Shown one piece after another: positions 45,087-53,861 of a stretch of 64,000 bases of DNA. Each line of letters begins with the position of its first letter. The stretch's first letter is position 1. Under the pieces are notes generated by a model that was not told the DNA's origin, made no database searches, and saw only the letters and a list, made by a program, of their open reading frames with translations. Source of the stretch: an uncultured Shewanella sp. (GTDB taxonomy: Bacteria; Pseudomonadota; Gammaproteobacteria; Enterobacterales; Shewanellaceae); contig NZ_CANMWS010000010.1 of assembly GCF_947501665.1 (NCBI RefSeq), forward strand, positions 114,943-178,942, in the 5' to 3' direction. The position numbers and the translations under genes are program-made.

Positions 45087-45131
45087 AGGACTATATTCCC
45101 ATTAATACTCTTAAAATGGGAATATAGTCCT
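45087..45131. repeat. Perfect 17-bp inverted repeat (hairpin)
   Basis: Arms at 45087-45103 and 45115-45131 pair without mismatch around an 11-nt loop, followed by GTTTTTG. It sits just before the left direct repeat of the hipBA cassette. It could be the terminator once serving the displaced HNH 3' end or the end of an old mobile element. The stretch 44766-45086 ahead of it is AT-rich with a purine-rich run near 45015-45060 and shows no gene. Confidence 0.7.
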
Positions 45132-45140
45132 GTTTTTGTA

Positions 45141-45190
45141 TAAGCCTGTTATAGCCAGCTTTATTTTACAAAGGCTTCATCGAGTTGTTT
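45141..45190. repeat. 50-bp direct repeat, left copy (duplicated 3' end of HNH gene)
   Basis: Matches 47221-47270 at 47 of 50 positions. On the minus strand it encodes KQLDEAFVK and a stop, exactly the C-terminus of the HNH nuclease at 47241-47786. It is therefore a displaced copy of that gene's end, and with the right copy it brackets the hipBA cassette. Confidence 0.85.
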
Positions 45191-45191
45191 A

Positions 45192-45559
45192 TGTACCCAA
45201 GCCACTCGAAGATACATGTTTGCAGAGCCTAATAAAGTATGTCAGTTAAAGCGCATTCTTTTGCAAGAAAGAGTGGGGTTTAAACCAGAAGGCGGTGTTT
45301 CATTGGCTCCCAAGGGCTGGCCTCCTCATATGTAAAAGCAAGGCCTTTTATACTACGTTATAGAGTATCAGTTTAGAATCACTAGGCCCGCTGTTCAGCT
45401 AACCATCATGGTCGTTCATTCACATTCGTGTGACCACGACATTTTTTTATCCATAAACATTAGATGATGGGAATGTCACTTATGCATGAGTAATCAAAGC
45501 CTTGCCTAAAAGCGTTTTAATGTCAGCTGAATACTGCATCTTGAAGTACCAAGAGTATA
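45192..45559. repeat. MITE-like element, copy B (about 368 bp, inverted relative to copy A)
   Basis: The right end (around 45534-45559) and the left end (45192-45228) both match the termini of the element at 29787-30052, with more mismatches. The interior shares the GCCTAGTGATTCTAAAC-type segment in reverse orientation but carries about 100 extra bases. It abuts the left direct repeat and fills most of the gap before hipB. Confidence 0.65.
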
Positions 45560-45570
45560 AATGGATCTTA

Positions 45571-45603
45571 TAGTATCCATTTTATACTAATTTAGCTTAT
45601 AAT
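45571..45603 (+). promoter_or_regulatory. hipBA promoter/operator
   Basis: A -10 box TATAAT lies at 45598-45603. The palindrome TAGTAT-N7-ATACTA (45571-45589) overlaps the expected -35 position, where a HipB-type repressor would autoregulate. This placement supports the ATG at 45635 rather than 45602 as start of hipB. Confidence 0.55.
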
Positions 45604-45634
45604 GGCTATAACTGTATCCATATGGTGTTGTCTT

Positions 45635-45934
45635 ATGCATGATGTTACGAACACGCTTTCGCTTTTATCCGCGAGTGATATACAGCAATCTTTTGCTGTA
45701 TATCTTAAACAACAACGTAAAATAAAAAAATTATCACGCAGTGTATTGGCTGAGCGCAGTACAGTGCCCATGAGTACGATAAAAAAATTTGAAACGACGG
45801 GGAAAATCTCATTACGACAATTACTGTTACTTTGGCAAAGTCTTGACGATCTAACTCGTTTACAGGCCTTGCTTAATTCCGTTGAGAGTAAATCAAGTTT
45901 CCCGAAAACGATTGATGAGGTGTTAATTTCATGA
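45635..45934 (+). CDS. hipB: HipB-like antitoxin, helix-turn-helix
   Basis: About 99 aa. An XRE-type helix-turn-helix occupies about residues 17-65 (FAVYLKQQRKIKKLSRSVLAE and VPMSTIKKFETTGKISLRQLL). HipB proteins repress their own operon and hold the HipA kinase inactive. Its last four bases overlap the ATG of hipA (ATGA), showing translational coupling. I start at ATG 45635, downstream of a TATAAT box; no strong Shine-Dalgarno is visible. Confidence 0.85.
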   Translation: MHDVTNTLSLLSASDIQQSFAVYLKQQRKIKKLSRSVLAERSTVPMSTIKKFETTGKISLRQLLLLWQSLDDLTRLQALLNSVESKSSFPKTIDEVLIS

Positions 45935-47223
45935 GCTTTTTACCCACGAAGAAACTTGAAGTGTGGCGGACGCTTTTGAGTGGTCAGCAGGTAATGGTGG
46001 GCTTGCTGGCACAGAATAATCAAGGTGTTTTTTTCCAGTATAGTGATGAATATATTAAATCTTTTTCTAATTTATCTCCTTTTGGCTTGAAGCTGGATAA
46101 TGAATTACAGTTAGCACCAAAACAGCCTCATTACGGGCTACATGGCGCGTTTATTGATTCTTTACCTGATGGGTGGGGTTTACTGTTAATGGATCGAGTA
46201 TTTCGCCAGCAAGGTATTTTGTCTAATCGTGTAACGAGTATGGATAGACTTTCTTTTGTAGGTGATTCAGCACTCGGAGCGTTATGTTATCGACCTATGT
46301 CTACACTTGTTCCTGAAGCCAATGAGCAAACAATTGGACTGGCGGATTTAGGCTTGCAGGCGCAAGCCGTTTTTGATGGACAAACGGATGAAGTGTTGAG
46401 CGCTTTAGTGGCAGCAGGAAGCTCAGGAGGGGCGCGTCCGAAAGCACAGATATATATATATGAAGGTCAATTCGATAAATGTCGAACACAGCCTAAGTCA
46501 AATGATGAAGCCTGGTTAGTCAAATTTACATCTCAAAATTTAGCGCTTGGATACGAAGAAGGTTTATGTGAAGCAGTTTATTTGAAATTGGCCCAACAAG
46601 CGGGGTTAGCGGTACCTGAGTGGCAATTAATACCCGCACCAGAAAAGTCAGGTGCTAGCTTTTGGTTAGCGCTGAAACGTTTTGATTGGGTAAGTCATAG
46701 CAATGGACATCATGGTCGGTATCATATGCACAGTGCCTGTGGATTACTCGATGCCGATTTTAGAAGTCCAAGTTTAGATTATCAAGACTTGATTAAGGCT
46801 AGCAGTATCTTGTGTAAAAGCCCTGTGGTAGGGCAAATTCAATTTCGGCGTGCTTTATTTAATTTATTTGCTTTGAATCAAGATGATCACAGTAAAAACT
46901 GGGCCTTTTTACAAAATGATCAGGGAGATTGGTCTCTGGCGCCTTTTTATGATGTGACGTTTAGTGCAAATCCTTATGGGGAGCATGCTACCGCTTTTGG
47001 TGGTTATGGTAAAAAACCGCCATTAAAAACCATTCAACAACTGGCAACGATAGCCAACTATGCTAATTGGACGGAAGCTAGAATTGCTCTGCAACAGATA
47101 GTGGATAGTCTCTCGAATTTTTCAACGGAAGCGAAAGCCGTAGGCGTGGAGCAATCGACGATTAAATTGATCCAGCAACAGTTAAATCGTAGCTACCAAG
47201 ATAATAAAGGCCTGCTGATCTAA
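45931..47223 (+). CDS. hipA: HipA-like serine/threonine kinase toxin
   Basis: 430 aa, the normal size. In order: HipA N-terminal subdomain (VWRTLLSGQQVMVGLLAQ, FIDSLPDGWG), the glycine-rich segment SSGGARPKAQI, the ATP-binding lysine in WLVKF, the catalytic NQDDHSKNWAFL near residue 317 and the metal site PFYDVTFS near residue 340. HipA of E. coli phosphorylates glutamyl-tRNA synthetase and causes persistence; the target here may differ. Its TAA stop is the first codon of the right 50-bp direct repeat, so the cassette ends exactly at the repeat. Confidence 0.92.
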   Translation: MSFLPTKKLEVWRTLLSGQQVMVGLLAQNNQGVFFQYSDEYIKSFSNLSPFGLKLDNELQLAPKQPHYGLHGAFIDSLPDGWGLLLMDRVFRQQGILSNRVTSMDRLSFVGDSALGALCYRPMSTLVPEANEQTIGLADLGLQAQAVFDGQTDEVLSALVAAGSSGGARPKAQIYIYEGQFDKCRTQPKSNDEAWLVKFTSQNLALGYEEGLCEAVYLKLAQQAGLAVPEWQLIPAPEKSGASFWLALKRFDWVSHSNGHHGRYHMHSACGLLDADFRSPSLDYQDLIKASSILCKSPVVGQIQFRRALFNLFALNQDDHSKNWAFLQNDQGDWSLAPFYDVTFSANPYGEHATAFGGYGKKPPLKTIQQLATIANYANWTEARIALQQIVDSLSNFSTEAKAVGVEQSTIKLIQQQLNRSYQDNKGLLI

Positions 47224-47270
47224 GCCCGTTATCGCCAGCTTTATTTAACAAAGGCTTCATCGAGTTGTTT
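47221..47270. repeat. 50-bp direct repeat, right copy
   Basis: Matches 45141-45190 at 47 of 50 positions, beginning with the hipA stop codon and covering the last ten codons of the convergent HNH gene. With the left copy it encloses about 2.03 kb. Confidence 0.85.
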
Positions 47271-47786
47271 GTATAAATCTAGCGATTTTTCTGGCTCGGT
47301 TTTGATGTTGTCATAGAGACTACTAGCAATCACGCGGATCGCGTGTTGCTCGTTTTGATTGAGTTTGGGGTAGCTGTGTTTTTTAAAATTAGCCAGTATG
47401 TTGTCTTTTCTTGCTTGAACTAAATGGCTTTCATCACGCTTTTGACAGACGGTTATGAGATGCTGCTCCCAATCACAAAATGATTTATCAGCCAATCGCT
47501 CTCTTTTGTTGCATTCTTTACAACAAGGAATAATGTTGCCCGGATGATGCAGACCAAATTCAGTGCGATTAAACATAATCACATGTTCGATTTGTAACTT
47601 GTCTTTTTTCTCGCCGCAGTAAGCGCAGCATCCATCAAAATCATCATCTCGAATGGCAAGCCATAAGGCTTTGCCTTTACCACTGCCTGTATTGAATACG
47701 TGACCTAAATAATGTTCACCCACTTTGGTGAGAAAGGCTCTAACAGCCGTGTTTGCAGAGTCAGATGCGGTATTGTAAGTTGTCAT
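47241..47786 (-). CDS. HNH endonuclease
   Basis: 181 aa. A zinc-binding HNH domain fills about residues 50-105: CAYCGEKKDKLQIEHVIMFN, HPGNIIPCCKECNKRE, with two CxxC-type pairs. The rest is helical. Such stand-alone HNH proteins occur in defence islands and mobile elements. It converges on hipA with an 18-bp gap. Its last ten codons are duplicated on the far side of the hipBA cassette, so its 3' end is the apparent insertion point. Confidence 0.85.
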   Translation of the reverse strand: MTTYNTASDSANTAVRAFLTKVGEHYLGHVFNTGSGKGKALWLAIRDDDFDGCCAYCGEKKDKLQIEHVIMFNRTEFGLHHPGNIIPCCKECNKRERLADKSFCDWEQHLITVCQKRDESHLVQARKDNILANFKKHSYPKLNQNEQHAIRVIASSLYDNIKTEPEKSLDLYKQLDEAFVK

Positions 47787-48067
47787 TGTTATAATCCTTA
47801 TAACGTGCTGATTGGGCGCCTACACGGCGCTCAGTTCCTTGTTTACTATAAGATAACGAGTAATGATAAAGAGGGCTAGGGTTTGTTATGTTCTACTTGT
47901 GTATCTTTTCATCTATATGCTTTGTTGTTTTTTCCATTCAGTAGTCGATGGTATGGCAAAGCATATAAGTTTAATAGAATTCGTAATTGAACAGAAAGAG
48001 CAAAAAAAGGATTCAATACCCTCAAACCTGCCTCCACCAAAAGAATATTCTCCTTCTGTTCAGCGAG

Positions 48068-51000
48068 CTAGCCTATGGCCAATTTTGCTGTATCTGTCCA
48101 TAGGTATGCAGGCATAGGGTGTTTGAGTTTCCATGTAATATTCATTGGTTGGCTGCCTTCATATTTGACGAAGTCGATAGGGCCAAAATTAATAAAGCCC
48201 ATGGTTTTATTATGTTTATCTTTGGCTTTCTCTCTTACAAATAACAAAATGACTTTATTGGTTTTTTTATGCTCAATATAACTTAAGCCTTTACCTGTGC
48301 TTGGTTTAGCACTGTTTTGTGTTTGCCAATGAAATAGCGTAGGGCTGATAGCATAGTCATGGTACATAGTGGTTGCAGAAAATTGTTTTTCACATTTATC
48401 CAGCGTAACAAATAACAATTCAACATTTGCGTTTTTGATATTCAGTACCCCTTCACGACTGGAGGATTTTTTATTAAATAGAGTGTCTCCAAAGGCGATC
48501 AGAATATGTTCCTTTGGGTAGCGGACGTGCATTTTCAGAGGTGATGTATCAACGGTAATATTGTGAGTTTTTGGCATTGTAAATTCAATAACATCGAGTC
48601 GACTAATCAGTATTGAAAGCACAGTGGTTAATTCTTGTTGGAGCTTATGATGTCTTAAACGTGATAAACTTTCAGTAATACTTTTGAAATTAAGGCTGCT
48701 ACCTGTTTTATCCCAAAAATCATAGTGACACATCAGCAAAAACTGCGTGAGATGATTATTTGATACTGTGTTAGGTAATGTCTCGATGTTAAAGTCGTGT
48801 TCACATAATGCTTGAATGAATCTCAGGTAAGTTATCGAAGTAGACTGTAATAGACGATTATTAATTGCACGGTAATAAGCGGCATAAATATCATTTTCTT
48901 CGGGGTTTATGCTTCTTTCTTTGCTTTCACCCAATAATGCCGACCAACCGCCAAATTTACCTATTTTGATTTTATAAATATCCTCAAGTTGGATATTGGT
49001 GTGTATGTGTAAAAAGTTTTTCAAAGTTAAGGGTAAATGAGTAATGTGATTAAAGTTATTTATGAGGCTAATAAGCCTATTTCTTCTGAGTATTGCCTGT
49101 CTAATATTTCTTAAAATCATTGCTTGTGTTTGTTGCTGTAATTCTATCTGACACCCAAGTGGTAAATGTGGAAAATTCTGCTCAATTTCTTTTTCTATTC
49201 CTTGAGTTGTCTTCCCTACTAAGGCTCTGAATTTATCAGAAAAATTATATTCTGGCCTAGAATTACCCACAAAATCGAGAATAGTACAAAATTGTTTTCC
49301 ATCGACAAGACGAAGCCCACGACCTAATTGTTGTAAAAAAATAGTCAAACTTTCCGTTGGTCTCAAAAACAGCAAAGTATCCAATTCAGGGATATCCACA
49401 CCTTCATTGAAAATATCGACAACACATAAGATATTTATTTGTTTAGATTTTAAGCTTTGTTGTAGTGAGTCACGTTCATGGGCATTATCACTTGTTAACA
49501 CCTCACTGGCTATTCCTCGTGAAGCAAATTTTTCTGCCATATATTTTGCGTGTGTCTTACTTACACAAAAAGCAAGTGCGCGCATTTGAGATAAGTCAGT
49601 TATGATCTCATATAAACTATTCAATATTTGGTTCACTCTTTGATCATTACTCGTATATACGTTTGTGAGCTCAGCAATGTCGTAACGTCCTTGAGACCAT
49701 TTTATTTTTGTTAAATCCGTATGATCATCAACCGCAAAATATTGGAAAGGGGTCAAATGACCTTGGTTTATGGCTTCGGGTAATCGTATTTCTGCTGCTA
49801 TCACATCATTAAAATCATTAAGTATATTAACATTGTCGTGTCGCTCAGGTGTTGCTGTCAGTCCTAATAATATTTGTGGGGTAAAATACTCTATTATAGG
49901 ACGATAACTACTGGCTGAAATATGGTGCACCTCATCAATAACAATATAATTAAAGTAATCCTTGCTTAGCGATAAACTATTTATTTGATTATTTAAGCTC
50001 TGCACAGAGGCAAAAAGATGTTTATGATGTTCGGGCTTGTGCTCGCCTACCCACAATTCACCAAAACCGCTGTTTTTGAGAACTCCCCGATAAGCGCTTT
50101 GCGCTTGCTTTAAAATTTCTTTTCTATGCGCTACAAATAAAAATGTCGCTTCCTGATTTTGTTTATAAAAGGCAGCAAAATCAAAAGCAGAAATAATCGT
50201 TTTTCCGGTACCCGTAGCAGCAACAATTAAATTTTTATAGCGAGAGTGCAGAGTACGTTCAGTTTGTAATTTATCTAAAATGCACTTTTGATAAGTGTGA
50301 GGTGTGATGTCGAAATGAAAATGCTGCATTGATTCATTGGTGATGCCTTTTGCCTCACGAAGAGCATTGCTGAGTTTTTCTTTACTTTCTATGTTCCCAT
50401 CAAATACTTCAAAATCAGGAGACTCCCAATAAGTTTCAAATGTGCTGAGGGACTTCTCAATAATATGTGGGATTTCTTGTGACGTAATTTTGAGATTCCA
50501 CTCTAACCCATTGGTTAGTGCAGAATGTGAAAGGTTTGAGGAACCAATATAACCCGTATGAAAGCCTGTGTTACGCATAAATAAATAGGATTTAGCATGT
50601 AGCCGTTCTCTGTTAGTGTTGTAACTCATTTTGACTTCTGTGTTGGGAAGGCTTGCTAAAAACTCAACCGCTTTGGCATCCGTTGCCCCCATGTAAGAAG
50701 TTGTAATAATTTTGAGTTGTTTACCGCTACGTGTAAAGGCCTCTAATTCATGTTTAAAGATGCGGATCCCCGTCCACTTTATGAAAGAAACGAGCCAATA
50801 TATAGTATCTGCGGACTGTATTTCTCGTTTGATTTCAGTTTCAAGTGAAATTCCAGCATTACTGCCACAAAACAGTTCACTTTGAGTAAGTCCTGTAAGT
50901 GGCATGATAGATGTTACATGTTTAGATAAATCGACGGCAACAGGGTTGTTTTTCTCAAATAGAGCAGTGAGTATTTTTCCTTGGCTATCAATTAAGTTTT

Positions 51001-51262
51001 CTGTGATCAATTCAGGATCTTGAATGTGGTTGCTCAGCCATTGGATAATGGTGTTAGCTAAGCCTATTTGGGTTGTCACTCGCTCGTTACCTTGAGGGAC
51101 TGAATCCATGGCGATTTCAATGATACGGGTTAAAAATCGTGACAGCCATGTACTTGCTTCACCAGCTTCTAACTGTCTTTCACCCACATAAAAAGTATCA
51201 CTATCCAAACTTTGTTTAACTAGTTGTGTGATGAGTTGTTCATACAAACCGGACTGAACCAT
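48068..51262 (-). CDS. PLD nuclease - superfamily 2 helicase - DUF3427 protein
   Basis: 1064 aa. An N-terminal phospholipase-D-like domain carries one HAKSYLF motif and GSSNLSHSAL (about residues 240-265). A DEAD/DEAH-type helicase follows: ATGTGKT (Walker A, about 355), DEVHH, GLTATPER, and motif VI QQLGRGLR (about 655). A DUF3427-like C-terminal region starts with TILDFVGNSR. The combination is recurrent in bacterial genomic islands, with a role in nucleic acid processing or phage defence suspected. ATG 51262 follows AAGGA. A 7-bp inverted repeat (51300-51318) lies upstream. It is surrounded here by nuclease and toxin genes. Confidence 0.9.
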   Translation of the reverse strand: MVQSGLYEQLITQLVKQSLDSDTFYVGERQLEAGEASTWLSRFLTRIIEIAMDSVPQGNERVTTQIGLANTIIQWLSNHIQDPELITENLIDSQGKILTALFEKNNPVAVDLSKHVTSIMPLTGLTQSELFCGSNAGISLETEIKREIQSADTIYWLVSFIKWTGIRIFKHELEAFTRSGKQLKIITTSYMGATDAKAVEFLASLPNTEVKMSYNTNRERLHAKSYLFMRNTGFHTGYIGSSNLSHSALTNGLEWNLKITSQEIPHIIEKSLSTFETYWESPDFEVFDGNIESKEKLSNALREAKGITNESMQHFHFDITPHTYQKCILDKLQTERTLHSRYKNLIVAATGTGKTIISAFDFAAFYKQNQEATFLFVAHRKEILKQAQSAYRGVLKNSGFGELWVGEHKPEHHKHLFASVQSLNNQINSLSLSKDYFNYIVIDEVHHISASSYRPIIEYFTPQILLGLTATPERHDNVNILNDFNDVIAAEIRLPEAINQGHLTPFQYFAVDDHTDLTKIKWSQGRYDIAELTNVYTSNDQRVNQILNSLYEIITDLSQMRALAFCVSKTHAKYMAEKFASRGIASEVLTSDNAHERDSLQQSLKSKQINILCVVDIFNEGVDIPELDTLLFLRPTESLTIFLQQLGRGLRLVDGKQFCTILDFVGNSRPEYNFSDKFRALVGKTTQGIEKEIEQNFPHLPLGCQIELQQQTQAMILRNIRQAILRRNRLISLINNFNHITHLPLTLKNFLHIHTNIQLEDIYKIKIGKFGGWSALLGESKERSINPEENDIYAAYYRAINNRLLQSTSITYLRFIQALCEHDFNIETLPNTVSNNHLTQFLLMCHYDFWDKTGSSLNFKSITESLSRLRHHKLQQELTTVLSILISRLDVIEFTMPKTHNITVDTSPLKMHVRYPKEHILIAFGDTLFNKKSSSREGVLNIKNANVELLFVTLDKCEKQFSATTMYHDYAISPTLFHWQTQNSAKPSTGKGLSYIEHKKTNKVILLFVREKAKDKHNKTMGFINFGPIDFVKYEGSQPMNITWKLKHPMPAYLWTDTAKLAIG

Positions 51263-51318
51263 AAAAAATCCTTTTATATCATTGATTATCAGCCAGTATA
51301 TTATTCGAAAAGAATAAT

Positions 51319-51648
51319 CAGCGATAGTAGGGGAAGGTTTTAAGCCATTTTGATCAAATAGCTAAAGTTTTCTCGCTTTAACATCACTATCCGCTGGTTA
51401 GTTGAGCGCACTACAGCACCAATAAAACCGATCTTACTCTGAGCTTATACACCAACATACCGCGTCTAGTGATGGAATAGTTTTCTACCGTCAGCTATGA
51501 GCTATGACAAGAGAACCATAACTCTCTACTAAAGCCTGGCCTTTTATTTTAGATGATTAATATGTAGGTGAGGTTATAGTAAAATATCATAAATCGATAG
51601 TGCGGGGGATGACAGCGATCATTTATTTATTAGTATAAGGAAAGGTGT
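51319..51648. other. Noncoding gap upstream of the helicase
   Basis: 330 bp without a recognisable gene. It probably contains the leftward helicase promoter at its left end. Nothing else stands out. Confidence 0.4.
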
Positions 51649-51829
51649 TCAAAAAAATTGGCTTAACTCGACCGCTTGTTCAGTGTTAAACACGATTTCT
51701 GTGCTGGCCGCTTTTATATCTTAGTTCTTGGCTAGCATCTTATTCAAACCTTCTTGAAAACCCTTCTTCAAAACCCTTCTTCAAAAAAATGACAAGCTGT
51801 GTGATTAACGCTTTACTGGCATCACGTTG
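51649..51829 (-). pseudogene. Remnant of an Rpn-family (PD-(D/E)XK) nuclease, C-terminal part
   Basis: Read leftward from 51829 the frame gives QRDASKALITQLVIFLKKGF and then the EEGF repeat typical of Rpn/transposase-like nuclease C-termini. After a frame change it reads GFQEGLNKMLAKN, a stop, and a further short segment. Only the C-terminal end survives, with a frameshift and stop, and the catalytic half is missing. The 14-bp near-repeats at 51745-51786 are the DNA of this EEGF stretch. Confidence 0.45.
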
Positions 51830-51872
51830 AATTCAGCTGATGTTATATTATGTAGTGGCTTTTTCTTTCTGA

Positions 51873-52160
51873 GTTGATAGTGACTATGCCATTGCCTTTT
51901 TATTTGATTACCACGGCATTCTCGCTGCCTTTGTATGGGGCGGATTTTCCCACATTTTAACCGATGCCATGACGGTTTCTGGCGTGCCCTTTTCCCTTTA
52001 CAGTGACAGGCGGTTTCATTTGTTTGGCGGCCGATTTAGAACGGGGGATCCGGTGGAGTACGGCATTAGCTTTGTGGTTCACTTTATGATGAGCAGGCTG
52101 TGCATTTTATTGATGAAGCTAATTGGCGACAGTGGCTTTGTGCCGTTTAGCTTTTTATAA
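51873..52160 (+). pseudogene. Remnant of a YdjM/YbcI-type membrane-bound metal-dependent hydrolase
   Basis: The open stretch reads FLFDYHGILAAFVWGGFSHI, then LTDAMTVSGVPFSLYSDRRF and LFGGRFRTGDPVEYGISFVV. This corresponds to the C-terminal half of YdjM-like proteins (SHxLxDxxT.xGVPLxxP.s.rRf...lrTG...E). The N-terminal half with the HRGxTHS motif is absent and a stop precedes the frame. The stretch after it (52161-52274) has no clear gene. Confidence 0.65.
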
Positions 52161-52274
52161 ACTATGGGACTGGGCAGGCAACCATTGACCTTATGAAAAG
52201 TACCAAGGCATCATCGATGCCTCGGAGTGGAAGAAAAACCGCTTCAGGATTTTGTGATGGGCAATTGAATAGGG

Positions 52275-52970
52275 TTATTCAAACCCCATCAAGGTCCATT
52301 CATCGGCTACATCCCAGAAATTGAGATCTAACATAGGAGCATCACTACTCCACCAAAGTAAAGCAGAAAGATCCTTGCTATCTTTAAACTCAAAACACAA
52401 ATAACCGCCAGCGCCGTTGGTGTACACTGCTAATGTTTTAGAGAGATCTACAGGAGGCATGTCAATGTCATCCAAAATACCCCATTCTTCATCGGCTAAA
52501 AAGAAGAAGTCTTCGACAGGTGATAAGCCCATGGAACCTGATGCTAAACAATACCAACCATTATGGAATTGCTCATAAAACTGACGCATGTTCTCTGGCA
52601 ATAATAACCATGAATCCGCTACTGCAGAAGACATTTGCATTGTTTTTGGATTACGTGCTTCATAGTAGGTAATATCAGGATCATCTTCAGATATCACCCC
52701 ATACACTAAACAGTAGCCATATTGATGGTGAACTAAATCAATACTCACGATATTATTATCTAAATAAAACAAAACCTCTGACATCTCAGAGGCTATGGGT
52801 TGCCAATAGCTAAGTGCTTTAGTGAACCGTTCTTTCCCCTCCAGAGCCAAAATACTTAGCCAGCTTTGCGGGATTAATTTTTGCTCATCTAATGTAAGTT
52901 GAGATAAGTTTAAAACCTTAGGCTCACTTACATAATCATTTAAATAACTCAACAAGTTATCTTCACTCAT
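52275..52970 (-). CDS. SUKH/SMI1-like immunity protein for the orphan toxin
   Basis: 231 aa, acidic, soluble. It has a C-terminal region rich in short strands and aromatic residues (MGLSPVEDFFFLADEEWGIL, YTNGAGGYLCFEF, ALLWWSSDAPMLDLNFWD), reminiscent of SUKH-superfamily immunity proteins. It lies 22 bp after the displaced HNH toxin module, the standard place for an immunity gene. ATG 52970 follows AAGGA. The immunity role is inferred from position and composition. Confidence 0.6.
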   Translation of the reverse strand: MSEDNLLSYLNDYVSEPKVLNLSQLTLDEQKLIPQSWLSILALEGKERFTKALSYWQPIASEMSEVLFYLDNNIVSIDLVHHQYGYCLVYGVISEDDPDITYYEARNPKTMQMSSAVADSWLLLPENMRQFYEQFHNGWYCLASGSMGLSPVEDFFFLADEEWGILDDIDMPPVDLSKTLAVYTNGAGGYLCFEFKDSKDLSALLWWSSDAPMLDLNFWDVADEWTLMGFE

Positions 52971-52992
52971 TGTTAATATCCTTTAATTTTAT

Positions 52993-53667
52993 TTATTGGA
53001 CTAACTTGTCAATTTTGACTTGCAATTCAACTTCTACTTTCTTTTCAACTTCCATCATTTTAGATCTGAATTCTGGATTTACTGGTGTACCTGTTTTCTT
53101 ATGCTCTGTCCATTCTGCGTATGTCTTTGCACCTTTAGACGTATTAGCTGAGGCACTTAAACCAATAAAATTCTCAGGTGTATTTAACACATCAACTTGC
53201 TTTTCAAATGTTAATTTTTCAAACCCATCCATACGGGTGATTTTTTCCATAGGAACAATATGATCGGCTTGAAGTTTTTTAGTCACTTCCATACCTGGTA
53301 ATGCTTCATCAGGGAATGGAAGGGAAACACCTTTATTTACTTCTTTACGCATCGCTTTATTTGGCGTTTTCTTTCTAAGATCCGCATATAGAGCATCTGA
53401 GATCTTACGCTTACCTAAACGCGCACCAGTTGGCTTAGTTGCTGTGGAATTTACAGTATTTTTATCCTCAGATGTAGCTAAATTTTTATTGGTATCGCTA
53501 TCATCACTCTTACTACCGTCACTATTCTTCGCTGGTGCCTTCTCTTTCAAAGGCGTCACAAAGGTACGAGTATTGAGATCCGCTTGATGGTTAGGGATGG
53601 AGGGATCTTTTTTGTATAGCTGTTTTTTGGGGTTGTTGTTACGCACCACTTTTAGGGCGTCTTTCAT
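52993..53667 (-). CDS. Displaced C-terminal HNH-nuclease toxin module
   Basis: 224 aa without secretion N-terminus. The first about 43 residues (MKDALKVVRNNNPKKQLYKK, ending FVTPLKEK) are the same as a segment inside the large toxin gene upstream; the rest is a different toxin tip. The tip contains KKLQADHIVPMEKI and a later NTPENFIGLSASANTSKG, an HNH/DHIVP-type nuclease layout. This is the classic form of an orphan toxin module kept downstream of a polymorphic toxin and available for recombination. Whether it is translated on its own is unclear. Confidence 0.75.
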   Translation of the reverse strand: MKDALKVVRNNNPKKQLYKKDPSIPNHQADLNTRTFVTPLKEKAPAKNSDGSKSDDSDTNKNLATSEDKNTVNSTATKPTGARLGKRKISDALYADLRKKTPNKAMRKEVNKGVSLPFPDEALPGMEVTKKLQADHIVPMEKITRMDGFEKLTFEKQVDVLNTPENFIGLSASANTSKGAKTYAEWTEHKKTGTPVNPEFRSKMMEVEKKVEVELQVKIDKLVQ

Positions 53668-53775
53668 CTCTCCTAGGACTTCAACGGTTTCTTCCCCTCA
53701 GGTTTTAAAAGAGAGTTTGCCCGCCTTGCGGCCGTTAGCGGCAAGCAAGAGTGAGGCGCAGGCGATGGGGACTTT
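53668..53775 (-). repeat. Residual duplicated segment of the toxin gene
   Basis: Nearly identical to part of the large toxin gene around 54920-54996, ahead of the start of the orphan module, with a small deletion and a breakpoint near 53769. Together with 53530-53667 it forms about 240 bp of homology at 53530-53770, matching 54780-54996. Confidence 0.75.
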
Positions 53776-53861
53776 TTTCGGCTTGGCTGGTATATCTAAC
53801 CAAGGCATCGATACCTTGGTTGTATCCATAAAAACGTAACAAATTAAAGAATATTTAAATA

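Noticed and set aside
47863..48117. An 84-codon rightward frame after the HNH gene, with a hydrophobic start
   Set aside because: It overlaps the 3' end of the helicase gene, lacks a clear ribosome-binding site and shows no recognisable family; probably chance.
53597..53839. Rightward frames over the duplicated toxin segments
   Set aside because: They are antisense to the toxin gene and its copy; the repeat of the same frame at 54836 simply reflects the duplication.
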